64,000 nucleotides of DNA from Amycolatopsis echigonensis. GTDB taxonomy: Bacteria; Actinomycetota; Actinomycetes; Mycobacteriales; Pseudonocardiaceae. This document shows, one piece after another, positions 17,395-25,703 of the stretch; positions within the stretch are counted from its first letter, which is position 1; each line of letters opens with the position of its first letter. The DNA lies in assembly GCF_014174495.1 (NCBI RefSeq), contig NZ_JACJHR010000046.1, forward strand, positions 1 through 64,000. Reading direction: 5' to 3'. Both the position numbers and the translations under genes were made by a program. The notes beneath the pieces were generated by a model. That model made no database searches. It had not been told where the DNA came from and saw nothing but the letters and a program-made list of their open reading frames with translations.

Positions 17395-18296
17395 GAGGTC
17401 ACCTCACCGGCGCTCCTGCGAGCGCGCTCGTATGCCTTGCACAATTCGCGGCTCGCCAGCGTGCGGAAAAGCCGGCGGCGGTAGTCGCGGGACGCGTGGG
17501 CGTCGCCGTCGGTGTCGACCAGTTCGTCGGCCACCGCCGCGAGCGGGTCGGACAGAGCGCTCGCCAGGCGGCGCACGTCGCCGCCGCACTCACCGAGCGC
17601 GGTGGCGAGCTCGCCGCGGACCGAGCGGGTGACCGGCCGATCGGACACGCCGAACCCGGTCAGCTCCGCCTCGGTCTCCGCACCGCGCACCCGGACCCGG
17701 ACCGCGACCCCGGCGAGCGCGAAATCGCCGTGCCTGCGGGCGATCTCGGCGAACCCGAAGCCCTCCCGATCCGCGGCGGCCGGGAAGCGCACCGCGGTCA
17801 GGATGTCGTCTGGCCCGAGCGCGGTGGTCATCGCGCCGGAGAAGAACTCCCGGGCCGGCACCCGGCGGGAACCGCCGGTGCCGGTCACGGTCAGCTCGGC
17901 ATTCAGGCAGCACGCCACGGCTGGCAGCTCGGCGGCGGGATCGGCGTGCGCGAGGCTCCCGCACACGGTGCCCCGGCTGCGCAGTTCCCGGTGCCCGACC
18001 CACGGCAACGCCATGCCCAGCAGGGGAACCGTGGCAGCCGCTGGGTCCCGTTCGACCCGGCGCTGGCGCACCGTGGCGCCGATCTCCAGGTACCCGTCCG
18101 CCATGTCGACCCGGTCGAGCTCCGCGACGGAATTGATGTCCACCAAGGTTTCCGGGCGGGCGAGCCGCATGGCCAGCACAGGGACCAGCGACTGCCCGCC
18201 CGCGATGACCTTGCCGCCGCCGCCCGTGCTCGCGAGTTCGGCGATCGCCTCGGACAGACTCGACGGCCGGACGTAGGCGAATGGTGCGGCCTTCAT
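17391..18296 (-). CDS. hmfB: Molybdenum hydroxylase FAD subunit (CoxM-like)
   Basis: A 301-residue FAD-binding medium subunit of the xanthine dehydrogenase/CO dehydrogenase family. The FAD motifs KVIAGGQSLVPVLAMRLARP and the later LRSRGTVCGSLAHADPAAE are canonical. There is no extra [4Fe-4S] loop of the type found in 4-hydroxybenzoyl-CoA reductase, arguing against that enzyme. It lies between the hydratase-family gene (9-nt gap) and the Fe-S subunit (ATGA overlap). It would transfer electrons from the Fe-S clusters to an acceptor via FAD. Confidence 0.85.
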   Translation of the reverse strand: MKAAPFAYVRPSSLSEAIAELASTGGGGKVIAGGQSLVPVLAMRLARPETLVDINSVAELDRVDMADGYLEIGATVRQRRVERDPAAATVPLLGMALPWVGHRELRSRGTVCGSLAHADPAAELPAVACCLNAELTVTGTGGSRRVPAREFFSGAMTTALGPDDILTAVRFPAAADREGFGFAEIARRHGDFALAGVAVRVRVRGAETEAELTGFGVSDRPVTRSVRGELATALGECGGDVRRLASALSDPLAAVADELVDTDGDAHASRDYRRRLFRTLASRELCKAYERARRSAGEVTS

Positions 18297-18305
18297 GGTG
18301 TCAGC

Positions 18306-19085
18306 TCACCGGCCCTGGAACTTCGGCGCGCGCTTCTCGGTGAACGCGGCGACGCCCTCGGCGAAGTCGTTGCTGGAGCGCAGCATCGAGTACGCCTTGC
18401 GCTCCAGCTCGATGCCGGAATACAGCGGCGCGTCCACGCCCTTGTCGAGCACCTCCTTGGCGGTGCGCGCGGCGAGCGGGGAGAACCCGAGCAGCACGCC
18501 CACGATCCGCTCCACCTCGGCGTCCAGCGCGGCGCGGTCCTCGACCACGTTCGCCACCAGACCCCAGTCCCCGGCCTGCTGCGCGTTGATCCGGGACGCG
18601 GTCATCACGTGGTACTTCGCGCGGGCGAGCCCGATCAGCCGGGCGAGGCGCTGGGTGCCGCCGGAGCCGGGGATCATGCCCAGCCGCATTTCCGGCAGCG
18701 CGAATTCGGCGCGCCGGGTCGCCACCCGGATGTCGGTGGACAGCGCGAGTTCGAGCCCGACGCCGAAGCAGTAGCCGTCGACCGCGGTGATCACCGGCTT
18801 CGGGCTGCGTGCCGGGGCGGTGACGTTCTGCCCCAGATCGGTGAAGTCGATCGGGTCGACCTCCATGAACCCGGCGATGTCGCCGCCGGAGGAGAAGTGC
18901 TCCCCCGCGCCTTGGACGACCACGACCTTGATCTCGTCGTCGGCGTCGATCTCGGCGAACCGGTCGGCCATCACCTGACGGGTCTCCCAGGTGATGATGT
19001 TGTACTTGCCGTGATCGAGGGTCAGGTAGGCGACCCGGCCTTCGTGGCCGCGGTCGAGCCTGATCTCGCCTCCGGTGAGTGCCAT
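18306..19085 (-). CDS. hmfE: Enoyl-CoA hydratase/isomerase-family protein of the hydroxylase operon
   Basis: A 259-residue crotonase-fold protein with the oxyanion-hole segment HFSSGGDIAGFM and the second signature ALPEMRLGMIPGSGGTQRL carrying an acidic catalytic residue. Embedded between large and FAD subunits of a molybdenum hydroxylase and downstream of a CoA ligase, it matches the position of HmfE in furoate clusters, proposed to convert the 5-hydroxy-2-furoyl-CoA tautomer to 2-oxoglutaryl-CoA/2-oxoglutarate. The crotonase call is firm; the furoate role rests on context. Confidence 0.7.
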   Translation of the reverse strand: MALTGGEIRLDRGHEGRVAYLTLDHGKYNIITWETRQVMADRFAEIDADDEIKVVVVQGAGEHFSSGGDIAGFMEVDPIDFTDLGQNVTAPARSPKPVITAVDGYCFGVGLELALSTDIRVATRRAEFALPEMRLGMIPGSGGTQRLARLIGLARAKYHVMTASRINAQQAGDWGLVANVVEDRAALDAEVERIVGVLLGFSPLAARTAKEVLDKGVDAPLYSGIELERKAYSMLRSSNDFAEGVAAFTEKRAPKFQGR

Positions 19086-19087
19086 CG

Positions 19088-21526
19088 TCAGTGGTTCCTT
19101 TCGTTCTGCGAGGTGCTGCCGGTCAGCAGCTCGTGGAGCACGTTTCCGTGCAGGGGCAGGCTGGTGATGTCCACACCGGCCGGGGCGAGCGCGTCCGCGA
19201 CCGCGTTGGCGATCGCGACCGGCAGGCTCATGCAACTGCCTTCGCCGCAGCCCTTCGCGCCGAGCCGGGTCAGCGGCGACGGTGTTTCCAGGTGGTCGCT
19301 GTTGAGCTCGAACGTGGTTTCGGCGGTGGTCGGGCACAGGTAGTCCATGAAGGTGGCGGTGGGCTGCCCGGCGTCGGTGTAGCGCATCTCCTCGAACAGC
19401 GCGCCGCCCAGCGCGTGCGCGAGCGCGCCGTGCACCTGGCCTTCGAGCAGCGTGGGGTTGAGGATCGTGCCGGCGTCGTGCACCGTGACCACCTGCTCGA
19501 GCTTGACCTCGCGGGTGTCCGGGTCGATCCGGACGACGGCCAGTTCCGCGACGAAGCCGTAGCACAGGCTGGAGTTGATCTGGTCCGAGCGGCTCGCCGC
19601 CTTCGACTGCGGCGGGGTGAACGCGGCCTCCTCGTACAACCGCGCGGAGGTGCCTTCCGGCAGCGCGCCGGGATCCCAGTGCACCAGCCCGGCCGCGTGC
19701 TTGAACGGGACCGCCCGGCCCGTTTCGCCGCGCTGCCGGACGTGCCCCTCAGCGAGTTCCACGTCCTCGGCCGCGACGCCGAGCAGGGTGGCGCCGGCGA
19801 TCTTGACTGTCTCGGCGAGCTTCTCCGCGGCCTCGACCAGCGCGCTGGTCAGCAGCGGCGCGAAGCGTGAGGAGTAGCTGCCCGAACTGATGGTCCACGG
19901 CGTGGTGGCGGTGTCCATTTCGACGATCGGGCGCACCTGGTCCAGAGGCAGGCCGAGCTGCTCGGCAACCACCTGCTGCGCGACCGTGGCGTGGCCCTGG
20001 CCCTGCGGCACGGTGCCCAGCAGCACCGACACCAGCCCGTTGGGGTCCACGCTGATCCGGACGTGCTCGGTAGAGCCGGACTTGCCCCTGCCGGACGCCC
20101 GCTGCTCGGCCGGGGTGGCCAGGCCGACGTAGCCGATGTTGGTCGCGGACGGGTCGACGATGGTGGCCACGCCGAGGCCGAAGTACTCGCCCCTCGCCCG
20201 GGCTTCCCGTTGTTTTTCCCGCAGCGCCTGATAGTTGGCGTTCTTCACGACCAGGTCCAGTGCGCGGTCGTAGTCGCCGGAGTCGTAGATGCCGCCGGTC
20301 GGCGTGGCGTACGGGAAATCCTCGTGCCGCACGAAATTCCGCTTGCGCAGCTCGACCGGGTCCAGGCGGCAGGTCTCGGCGACCTTGTCCATCAGCCGTT
20401 CCAGGCCGAAGTACAGCTGCTGGCCGCCGAAGCCGCGGTTGAGTCCGGTGGGCGTCTTGTTCGTCACCACCGCACGCGAGCGGATTTCGACCGCGTCGAT
20501 CTTGTACGCGCCGGTGATGTTGCCGAAGCAGCGGTACAGCGTGCTGGGCTCCGGCGGCCGCAGGTAGGCGCCCACGTTGTCCACGAGGTCAGCCCGCAGC
20601 CCCTGCACGATGCCGTCGGCCGACACCGCGGCCTCGAACCGCATTGCCCGGTCAGACCCGGCGGAACTGGCCAGCAGGTGCTCGATGCGGTCCTCGGTCC
20701 AGCGCACCGGCCGGCCCGCGTGCTTGCTGGCCAGCGCCATCAGCGCGACATAGGGATAGATTCCCGCCTTGATGCCGAAGCTGCCGCCGTTGTCGGCCGG
20801 GATCATCAGCCGGATCCGCGACGCGGGCAGTCCGAAGGCACCGGCCAGCACCGCCACCATGGAGAACGGGCCGTGGAAGTTCGCCCATGCTTGGATGGCC
20901 GGACCGTCCACTTCGTCCTGCCATTCGGCGACGACCGAGTAGCACTCCATCGGCGTCGACGAATAACGCGGGAAGTCGTACTTGCCCTTCACCACGTGAT
21001 CCGCTTTGGCGAACACGTCGTCCACGTCGCCGAAGGAGAAAGTCCGGTCGGTCGCGACGTTGCCGTCCGCGTCCTCGTGCAGCCGGGGCGCGTCCGGCAG
21101 GAGCGCCTTCTCGACGTCGACCACCGGCGGCAGCGGCTCGTAGTCGATTTCGACGAGTTCCGCGGCGTCTTCGGCCAGGTACCGGTCGCCTGCGACCACG
21201 ACAGCGACCGGTTCGCCGACGAAGCGCGCCTTGTCCGTCGCCGTCGGGTAGTACGGCATCGGTGTCTTGAGCGCCAGCGGGAACGGCCGCAGCGTCGCCT
21301 TGACCTCCTCGGGACCGATCACCGCGGCGACCCCGGGGTGCCGGCGGGCCCGCTCGAGGTCGACGCCGCGGATCCGGGCGTGCGGGTGCGGGCTGCGCAC
21401 GATCGCCGCGGTCAGCGTGCCCGGCAACGGGTCCATGTCGTCGAGGAACCTGCCGCGGCCGGTGAGCAGCGCGGGGTCCTCGACCCGCGCTGTCCTCCTG
21501 GCCGGTTTGTCGGAGACTGCGGTCAT
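19088..21526 (-). CDS. hmfA: Molybdopterin-binding large subunit of xanthine dehydrogenase-family hydroxylase, probable furoyl-CoA dehydrogenase
   Basis: An 812-residue CoxL-type catalytic subunit (RVEDPALLTGRGRFLDDM at the start; GGSFGIKAGIYPYVALMAL and LNRGFGGQQLYFGLE in the middle; GCGEGSCMSLP near the end with the Glu expected to assist hydroxylation). It binds the molybdenum cytosine-dinucleotide cofactor and hydroxylates its substrate with water. ATG 21526 is preferred because AGGTGAG precedes it; GTG 21535 overlapping the ligase stop is the alternative. With CoA ligase, crotonase and FAD/Fe-S subunits it resembles HmfABCDE for 2-furoic acid. Confidence 0.75.
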   Translation of the reverse strand: MTAVSDKPARRTARVEDPALLTGRGRFLDDMDPLPGTLTAAIVRSPHPHARIRGVDLERARRHPGVAAVIGPEEVKATLRPFPLALKTPMPYYPTATDKARFVGEPVAVVVAGDRYLAEDAAELVEIDYEPLPPVVDVEKALLPDAPRLHEDADGNVATDRTFSFGDVDDVFAKADHVVKGKYDFPRYSSTPMECYSVVAEWQDEVDGPAIQAWANFHGPFSMVAVLAGAFGLPASRIRLMIPADNGGSFGIKAGIYPYVALMALASKHAGRPVRWTEDRIEHLLASSAGSDRAMRFEAAVSADGIVQGLRADLVDNVGAYLRPPEPSTLYRCFGNITGAYKIDAVEIRSRAVVTNKTPTGLNRGFGGQQLYFGLERLMDKVAETCRLDPVELRKRNFVRHEDFPYATPTGGIYDSGDYDRALDLVVKNANYQALREKQREARARGEYFGLGVATIVDPSATNIGYVGLATPAEQRASGRGKSGSTEHVRISVDPNGLVSVLLGTVPQGQGHATVAQQVVAEQLGLPLDQVRPIVEMDTATTPWTISSGSYSSRFAPLLTSALVEAAEKLAETVKIAGATLLGVAAEDVELAEGHVRQRGETGRAVPFKHAAGLVHWDPGALPEGTSARLYEEAAFTPPQSKAASRSDQINSSLCYGFVAELAVVRIDPDTREVKLEQVVTVHDAGTILNPTLLEGQVHGALAHALGGALFEEMRYTDAGQPTATFMDYLCPTTAETTFELNSDHLETPSPLTRLGAKGCGEGSCMSLPVAIANAVADALAPAGVDITSLPLHGNVLHELLTGSTSQNERNH

Positions 21527-21531
21527 TCGGC

Positions 21532-23085
21532 TCACCTGCCTGCTTCTGCGGCGCTGTCGGACAGCGCGCGATAGTTGCCGGAGCTCAGTTCGCGGCGCAG
21601 GATCTTGCCCACCCCGGATTTGGGAATGGTCTCGACGGCGACGAACCGCTTGGGGCGTTTCAACGACGGCAGCCCGGACTGCTCGCGAACGAAGGTCTCC
21701 AGCACTTCCGTCGCGTGTTCGGGGGTCATGCCGTCACCCGGGACGAAGAACGCGGTGGCGGCCTGGCCCCACCGGTCGTCCGCGATGCCGACGACGACCA
21801 GCTCGCGCACCGCCGCGCAGCGGATCAGCGCGTCCTCGATCTCCTCGGGGTAGATGTTCTCGCCGCCGGAGTTGATCATGTCGTCGACTCGGCCGGCGAC
21901 CCAGAGGTCCCCGTCCTCGTCGGCGATCGCCAGGTCGCCGGGGAAATACCAGCCGCCGCGAATGGAGCCGGCGTCAGCGTCGGGCCGGCGCCAGTACCCC
22001 GCGAACGCCTCGGGACTCGACATCGAGACGGCGATCTGACCCTGCTCCCCCGGCCGCACTTCGGCGTCCGGCGGCGCCGCGGGATCCGGGTCCACCAGCC
22101 GGACCCGGGAGAAGAGGCCGGCGCGGCCCGCCGACCCCGGCTTCGCGACGACGTCCGGGCCGATCGTGAAGGTGTAGATCTCGGTGCTGCCGAAGTGGTT
22201 GACGAACGACTCCGGCTCCAGCGCGCCAGCGAGTTGCTCGGCCAACGCCGGCGTCATCGACGAGCCGGCGTAGGCCAGCCTGCGCACGGTTCGCGCCTCG
22301 GCGAGCCGGCCGGTGCGCACCAGCGACCAGTAGATCGTCGGCACCAGGTACAGCGAACCGATCCTCTCCGCGGTGATCAATTCGAGCGTCTCGTCCGCGT
22401 CGAACTTCACCTGCGGCACCCAGGTTCCCGCGCCGACCAGAGTGGCCAGCAGGGTGCGCAGCCCCATCGTGTGGAACAGCGGCATCACGCCCAGCGTGGC
22501 GTCGAAGCGAGACTGTCCGCTCTGGATCAAATGCGCGATCGCCGCGTGATGCTCGGCGGAGTGCGTGCGCGGCACGCCCTTCGGCTTCCCGGTGGTGCCC
22601 GAGGTGTAGAGCATCACGCTGGTGTCCTGATCAGACACTCGGATTCCCAGGGAGCCGCTCGGCTGAGCCAGCGCCCGGCGCTCGATGGTGTCCTCGCCCG
22701 GCGGCCCCGAGGCGATCCGGGCCACCGGGGGCAGCCCAACCAGCGCCTCGTCCGCGAGAGCCGCGGTCGAGGCGTCGGTGATCACCAGGGCGGGCGCGGC
22801 GTCGGCGACGCAGTAGGCAAGTTCGGGCGGCGCGAACCGGAAGGACAGCGGCACCGAGACCGCGCCGAGCTTCTGCACGGCCAGGTGCAGGCTGGCCAGC
22901 GGTTCGCCGCCGGCGAGCGAAAGCACTACCCGTTCGCTGGGCCGGACGCCGAGCTCGGCCAGCGCCCGTGCCAGCCGGTCGGTGTGCGCATCCCACTCCG
23001 CATAGGTCATGGGGCTTCTGCCGCCCACCGCGCGGCGCCGGGGATAACGCTCCGCCGTCCAGCGCAGAACCGTGCCCAGATCCAT
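21532..23085 (-). CDS. hmfD: AMP-forming acyl/aroyl-CoA ligase, probable 2-furoyl-CoA synthetase
   Basis: A 517-residue ANL-superfamily ligase that would adenylate a carboxylic acid and thioesterify it to CoA. The P-loop-like motif YTSGTTGKPKG, the A5 region FGSTEIYTF, GWYFPGDLA, and the C-terminal hinge plus catalytic Lys in PKSGVGKILRREL are intact. The sequence is closest in style to 4-chlorobenzoate- and benzoate-type CoA ligases, so an aromatic or heteroaromatic acid is likely. It is first in the operon, with a GGAGG-containing ribosome site, and diverges from the PadR gene. Furoate is inferred from the set of downstream genes. Confidence 0.75.
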   Translation of the reverse strand: MDLGTVLRWTAERYPRRRAVGGRSPMTYAEWDAHTDRLARALAELGVRPSERVVLSLAGGEPLASLHLAVQKLGAVSVPLSFRFAPPELAYCVADAAPALVITDASTAALADEALVGLPPVARIASGPPGEDTIERRALAQPSGSLGIRVSDQDTSVMLYTSGTTGKPKGVPRTHSAEHHAAIAHLIQSGQSRFDATLGVMPLFHTMGLRTLLATLVGAGTWVPQVKFDADETLELITAERIGSLYLVPTIYWSLVRTGRLAEARTVRRLAYAGSSMTPALAEQLAGALEPESFVNHFGSTEIYTFTIGPDVVAKPGSAGRAGLFSRVRLVDPDPAAPPDAEVRPGEQGQIAVSMSSPEAFAGYWRRPDADAGSIRGGWYFPGDLAIADEDGDLWVAGRVDDMINSGGENIYPEEIEDALIRCAAVRELVVVGIADDRWGQAATAFFVPGDGMTPEHATEVLETFVREQSGLPSLKRPKRFVAVETIPKSGVGKILRRELSSGNYRALSDSAAEAGR

Positions 23086-23136
23086 GACCGTCCCTCCATC
23101 GCGACAGCGGTCGTGCCGACCGGAACTACCGTCCGT

Positions 23137-23165
23137 AACAAACGGTATGCTTCCGACCGTCTGTT
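23137..23165. promoter_or_regulatory. 29-bp inverted repeat, probable PadR operator
   Basis: AACAAACGGT (23137-23146) and ACCGTCTGTT (23156-23165) are complementary at 9 of 10 positions around a 9-nt spacer. The repeat is centred in the 115-nt gap between the divergent CoA ligase and PadR genes, where a repressor of both would act. Directly visible; PadR binding is inferred. Confidence 0.7.
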
Positions 23166-23200
23166 TCGGATGGTTGCGAACCTACGATATGGTTCGGAGC

Positions 23201-23773
23201 ATGTCAACGGTTCGGTTGTCGACGACGTCGTACGTGGTGCTCGGCATGATCGCGCTGCGCGGTCCTTCCACGTCCTACGACCTCAAACGCGCGATCGGCC
23301 GGTCAGTGGGCTACTTCTGGAACTTCCCGCACGCGCAGCTGTACTCGGAGCCCAAACGGCTCGAGGAAGCCGGCTTGCTGGAACTCGACGAGGAAGATTC
23401 GGGGCGCCGGCGCAAAACGTTCTCGATCACCGAAGCCGGCCGGAAGGCGCTGCGCGGCTGGATGGCCGAGCCTGTCGACGAGCATTTCGAGCTGCGCGAC
23501 GTAGCGGAGATCAAGCTGTTCTTCAGCGAGCTGGCCGGACCGGACGACGTGGCACAGCTCGCGAAGGGTCAGGTCGAGCAGCACGAGCGCCGGATCGCCG
23601 AATACGAGGAAATGCAGCGCCGCTTCGGCCACATCGAGGAAGTAGCCGGCCGGATGATCACCCTGGAACTCGGGCTCGGCATGGAATACGCCGCCCTCGA
23701 GTTCTGGCGCGGCGTACGCGAGCGCGCCGACCGCGGCGAGTTCGAGATCGGAAAGCAGTCGCCTCGGGACTAG
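23201..23773 (+). CDS. PadR-family transcriptional regulator
   Basis: A 190-residue PadR protein: N-terminal winged helix (YVVLGMIALRGPSTSYDLKRAI, SQ-like FPHAQLYSEPKRLEEAGLLE, RRKTFSITEAGRKAL) and a helical C-terminal dimerisation domain (EHERRIAEYEEMQRRF-like coiled coil). PadR proteins classically sense aromatic acids or their CoA esters. ATG 23201 is the natural start; there is a TACGAT -10-like element only 12 nt upstream and no well-spaced ribosome site, so the transcript may be leaderless. Divergent from the hydroxylase operon, it is its likely regulator. Confidence 0.85.
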   Translation: MSTVRLSTTSYVVLGMIALRGPSTSYDLKRAIGRSVGYFWNFPHAQLYSEPKRLEEAGLLELDEEDSGRRRKTFSITEAGRKALRGWMAEPVDEHFELRDVAEIKLFFSELAGPDDVAQLAKGQVEQHERRIAEYEEMQRRFGHIEEVAGRMITLELGLGMEYAALEFWRGVRERADRGEFEIGKQSPRD

Positions 23774-24518
23774 CGTCCCCGCGCCGGCGGCCGCCGCCCG
23801 GAACGCGGCTCTCTGCCTCGTCCACCCAGTTACCTCGCGCCGACAACGCGCCGCGGGAACCGTTGGGCCTGGTGTGCACCCTTGGGCTCCAAGACCTCGG
23901 AAACCACCCAGAGCGATGAGGCGAAGTTCAGCCTTTGATCCGCAGCCGGCCGGCCGTAGCCAGCTGCTGCCGGACAGACGACCCCCGCACGGACGGAGAC
24001 CGCACGGTCACCTCTTCCGGCGCAGCATGCCGCCCCCTTCGACCGGCGTTGCCAGTCGTGTACTTGTTGCGTCGACCGAGAGAAATGATGATCGCCCTCA
24101 ACGACGGAGCGAACGGCGACGTCAGCTGGACGAGGACATTGAGCAGCTCCCGCCGATGCCTCGGCATCCTCCTCAAATGCACCCCGCGGCGCAGAGCGGC
24201 CTTGCCGCCCAGCGCCGCAATTACGGCCATATAGCCGACCGGCCGGTAGCCCAGCACGGTCCGGCGACGTCCCACCGGGCAGGCCAGGACCTTCGATGCG
24301 GTTTTGCCCAGGCGAATCAGCCCGCGGCGTTTGAACCGCGGCTCGGCTCACCCTGTCGGCGCAGCATGCCGTCGAACCGGCTTTCGCCGGGCTGCCGTCC
24401 TGACATGCATCAGCGCGCAGCCGTGCAGGTGGCGGGCATCAGCGAGTACTCCACACCCAGCATCGACCTCGGCACAGCGCCAGCCGCCATCGACATACGG
24501 TCCGAGCTGCGGCTCGTG
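23774..24518. other. 745-nt stretch without a supportable gene
   Basis: Between the PadR gene and the convergent acyl-CoA dehydrogenase gene. Open frames exist on both strands but none carries a recognisable motif; the longest minus-strand one (about 23928-24275, with RELLNVLVQLTSPFAPSLRA) lacks a ribosome site. Base composition is somewhat less GC-biased at third positions than neighbouring genes, which fits decayed or non-coding DNA. Confidence 0.45.
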
Positions 24519-25703
24519 TCATCTCGCGGGGCCGAGGATGTCGTCGGAGATCACGCGGAGCTGGATTTCGTTGGCACCTTCGAAAATCCGAGTCAGCCGG
24601 GCGTCTCGCCAGTGCCGTTCCACGGCAAAGTCCGTGGTGTACCCGGCACCTCCGTGGATCTGCATGGCTTCGCTGGTCACCCGCTCGGCCATTTCGCTGG
24701 CGAAGTACTTGGCCATTGCGGCCTCGCGGTCGCAGCGGCGGCCAGAGTCGATTTCCGTGGCCACGTGGTACATCAGCTGGCGAGCCGCTTCGATGTCGGC
24801 GGCCATGCGGGCGAGCTTGAACCGGAGGTCCTGGAACTGGGTGAGCGGTCCGCCGAACTGCTGCCGGGTGCGTGCGTACTCGACCGCGTCGTCGAACGCG
24901 GCCTGGGCGAGCCCGATGGCGCGCGCCGCGGTGTGCGCGCGACCGACCTCGAGACCGCTCAGCGCGAGATAGAAGCCGCGCCCCTCCTCGCCGAGCATCG
25001 CCGAAGCGGGCAGCCGAAGGCCGTCGAACGCCAGGTCCCAGGTCGACCAGCCGAAGTAGCCGATCTTGCGGATCTTCGTACCGCTCATACCCGCGGGGAA
25101 GGAGCCCCGGGGCTTGTCGACCAGGAAGGCGCTGATCCCCCGGTGCGGCTTGGCCGGGTCCTTGTCCGACGTCCGCGCGAACAGGACGAGGTAGTCGGCT
25201 TGATCCGCGTACGTGCACCACATTTTCGTGCCGTGCACGACCCACTCGTCGCCGTCGCGGCGGGCGCGGCAGGAGAGGTTCGCGACGTCCGAGCCTGCCT
25301 CGGCCTCCGACAGCGCGAAGGCGCCGAGGTACTCCCCCGCAGCCATGCGCGGCAACAGTTCCTTGCGCTGTTCCTCGGTGAACTCTCCGCCCATTCCGTT
25401 GCCTCGGGCAAGCAGGCTGGCGACGCTGAGCCAGCCGCGTGCCAGCTCCTCGGCGACCAGGCAGTACTCGAAGACGCCGAGCCCGAGGCCGCCGTATTCC
25501 TCGGGGATCATCAGGCCGAAGAAGCCGAGTTCGGCCATTTCGTCGCGCAGGCTGTCGGGGATCGCACCCTGCCGGGAGTCGAGCTCGTCGGCCAGCGGCC
25601 GGACCCGTTCGCGGGCGAACTGACGGGCCAGCTGCTGGACGTCGCGCCGGTCTTCGGTGAGATATCGCGGCGTGCCGGGCCGCGGGACAGGGCGGTGTGT
25701 CAT
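24519..25703 (-). CDS. Acyl-CoA dehydrogenase, possibly acting on methylsuccinyl-CoA
   Basis: A 394-residue FAD-dependent acyl-CoA dehydrogenase: ELGFFGLMIPEEYGGLG, the FAD/substrate motif AFALSEAEAGSDVA, KMWCTYADQADY, RTRQQFGGPLTQFQ, and the C-terminal catalytic region YTTDFAVERHWRDARLTRIFEGANEIQ with its Glu. Length is normal for short-chain members. Its ATG shares one base with the stop of the MFS gene (TGATG). As last gene of an operon that starts with the beta-ketoadipyl-CoA thiolase, it could desaturate a branched C5 dicarboxyl-CoA such as 2-methylsuccinyl-CoA; this is inference. Confidence 0.72.
   Translation of the reverse strand: MTHRPVPRPGTPRYLTEDRRDVQQLARQFARERVRPLADELDSRQGAIPDSLRDEMAELGFFGLMIPEEYGGLGLGVFEYCLVAEELARGWLSVASLLARGNGMGGEFTEEQRKELLPRMAAGEYLGAFALSEAEAGSDVANLSCRARRDGDEWVVHGTKMWCTYADQADYLVLFARTSDKDPAKPHRGISAFLVDKPRGSFPAGMSGTKIRKIGYFGWSTWDLAFDGLRLPASAMLGEEGRGFYLALSGLEVGRAHTAARAIGLAQAAFDDAVEYARTRQQFGGPLTQFQDLRFKLARMAADIEAARQLMYHVATEIDSGRRCDREAAMAKYFASEMAERVTSEAMQIHGGAGYTTDFAVERHWRDARLTRIFEGANEIQLRVISDDILGPAR

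Noticed and set aside
17391..21526. 4-Hydroxybenzoyl-CoA reductase
   Set aside because: The FAD subunit lacks the extra Cys-containing loop for a [4Fe-4S] cluster, and the adjacent crotonase gene fits furoate better.
23830..24351. A 173-codon minus-strand frame in the PadR/dehydrogenase gap
   Set aside because: No motif, no start signal and composition of a shadow frame.
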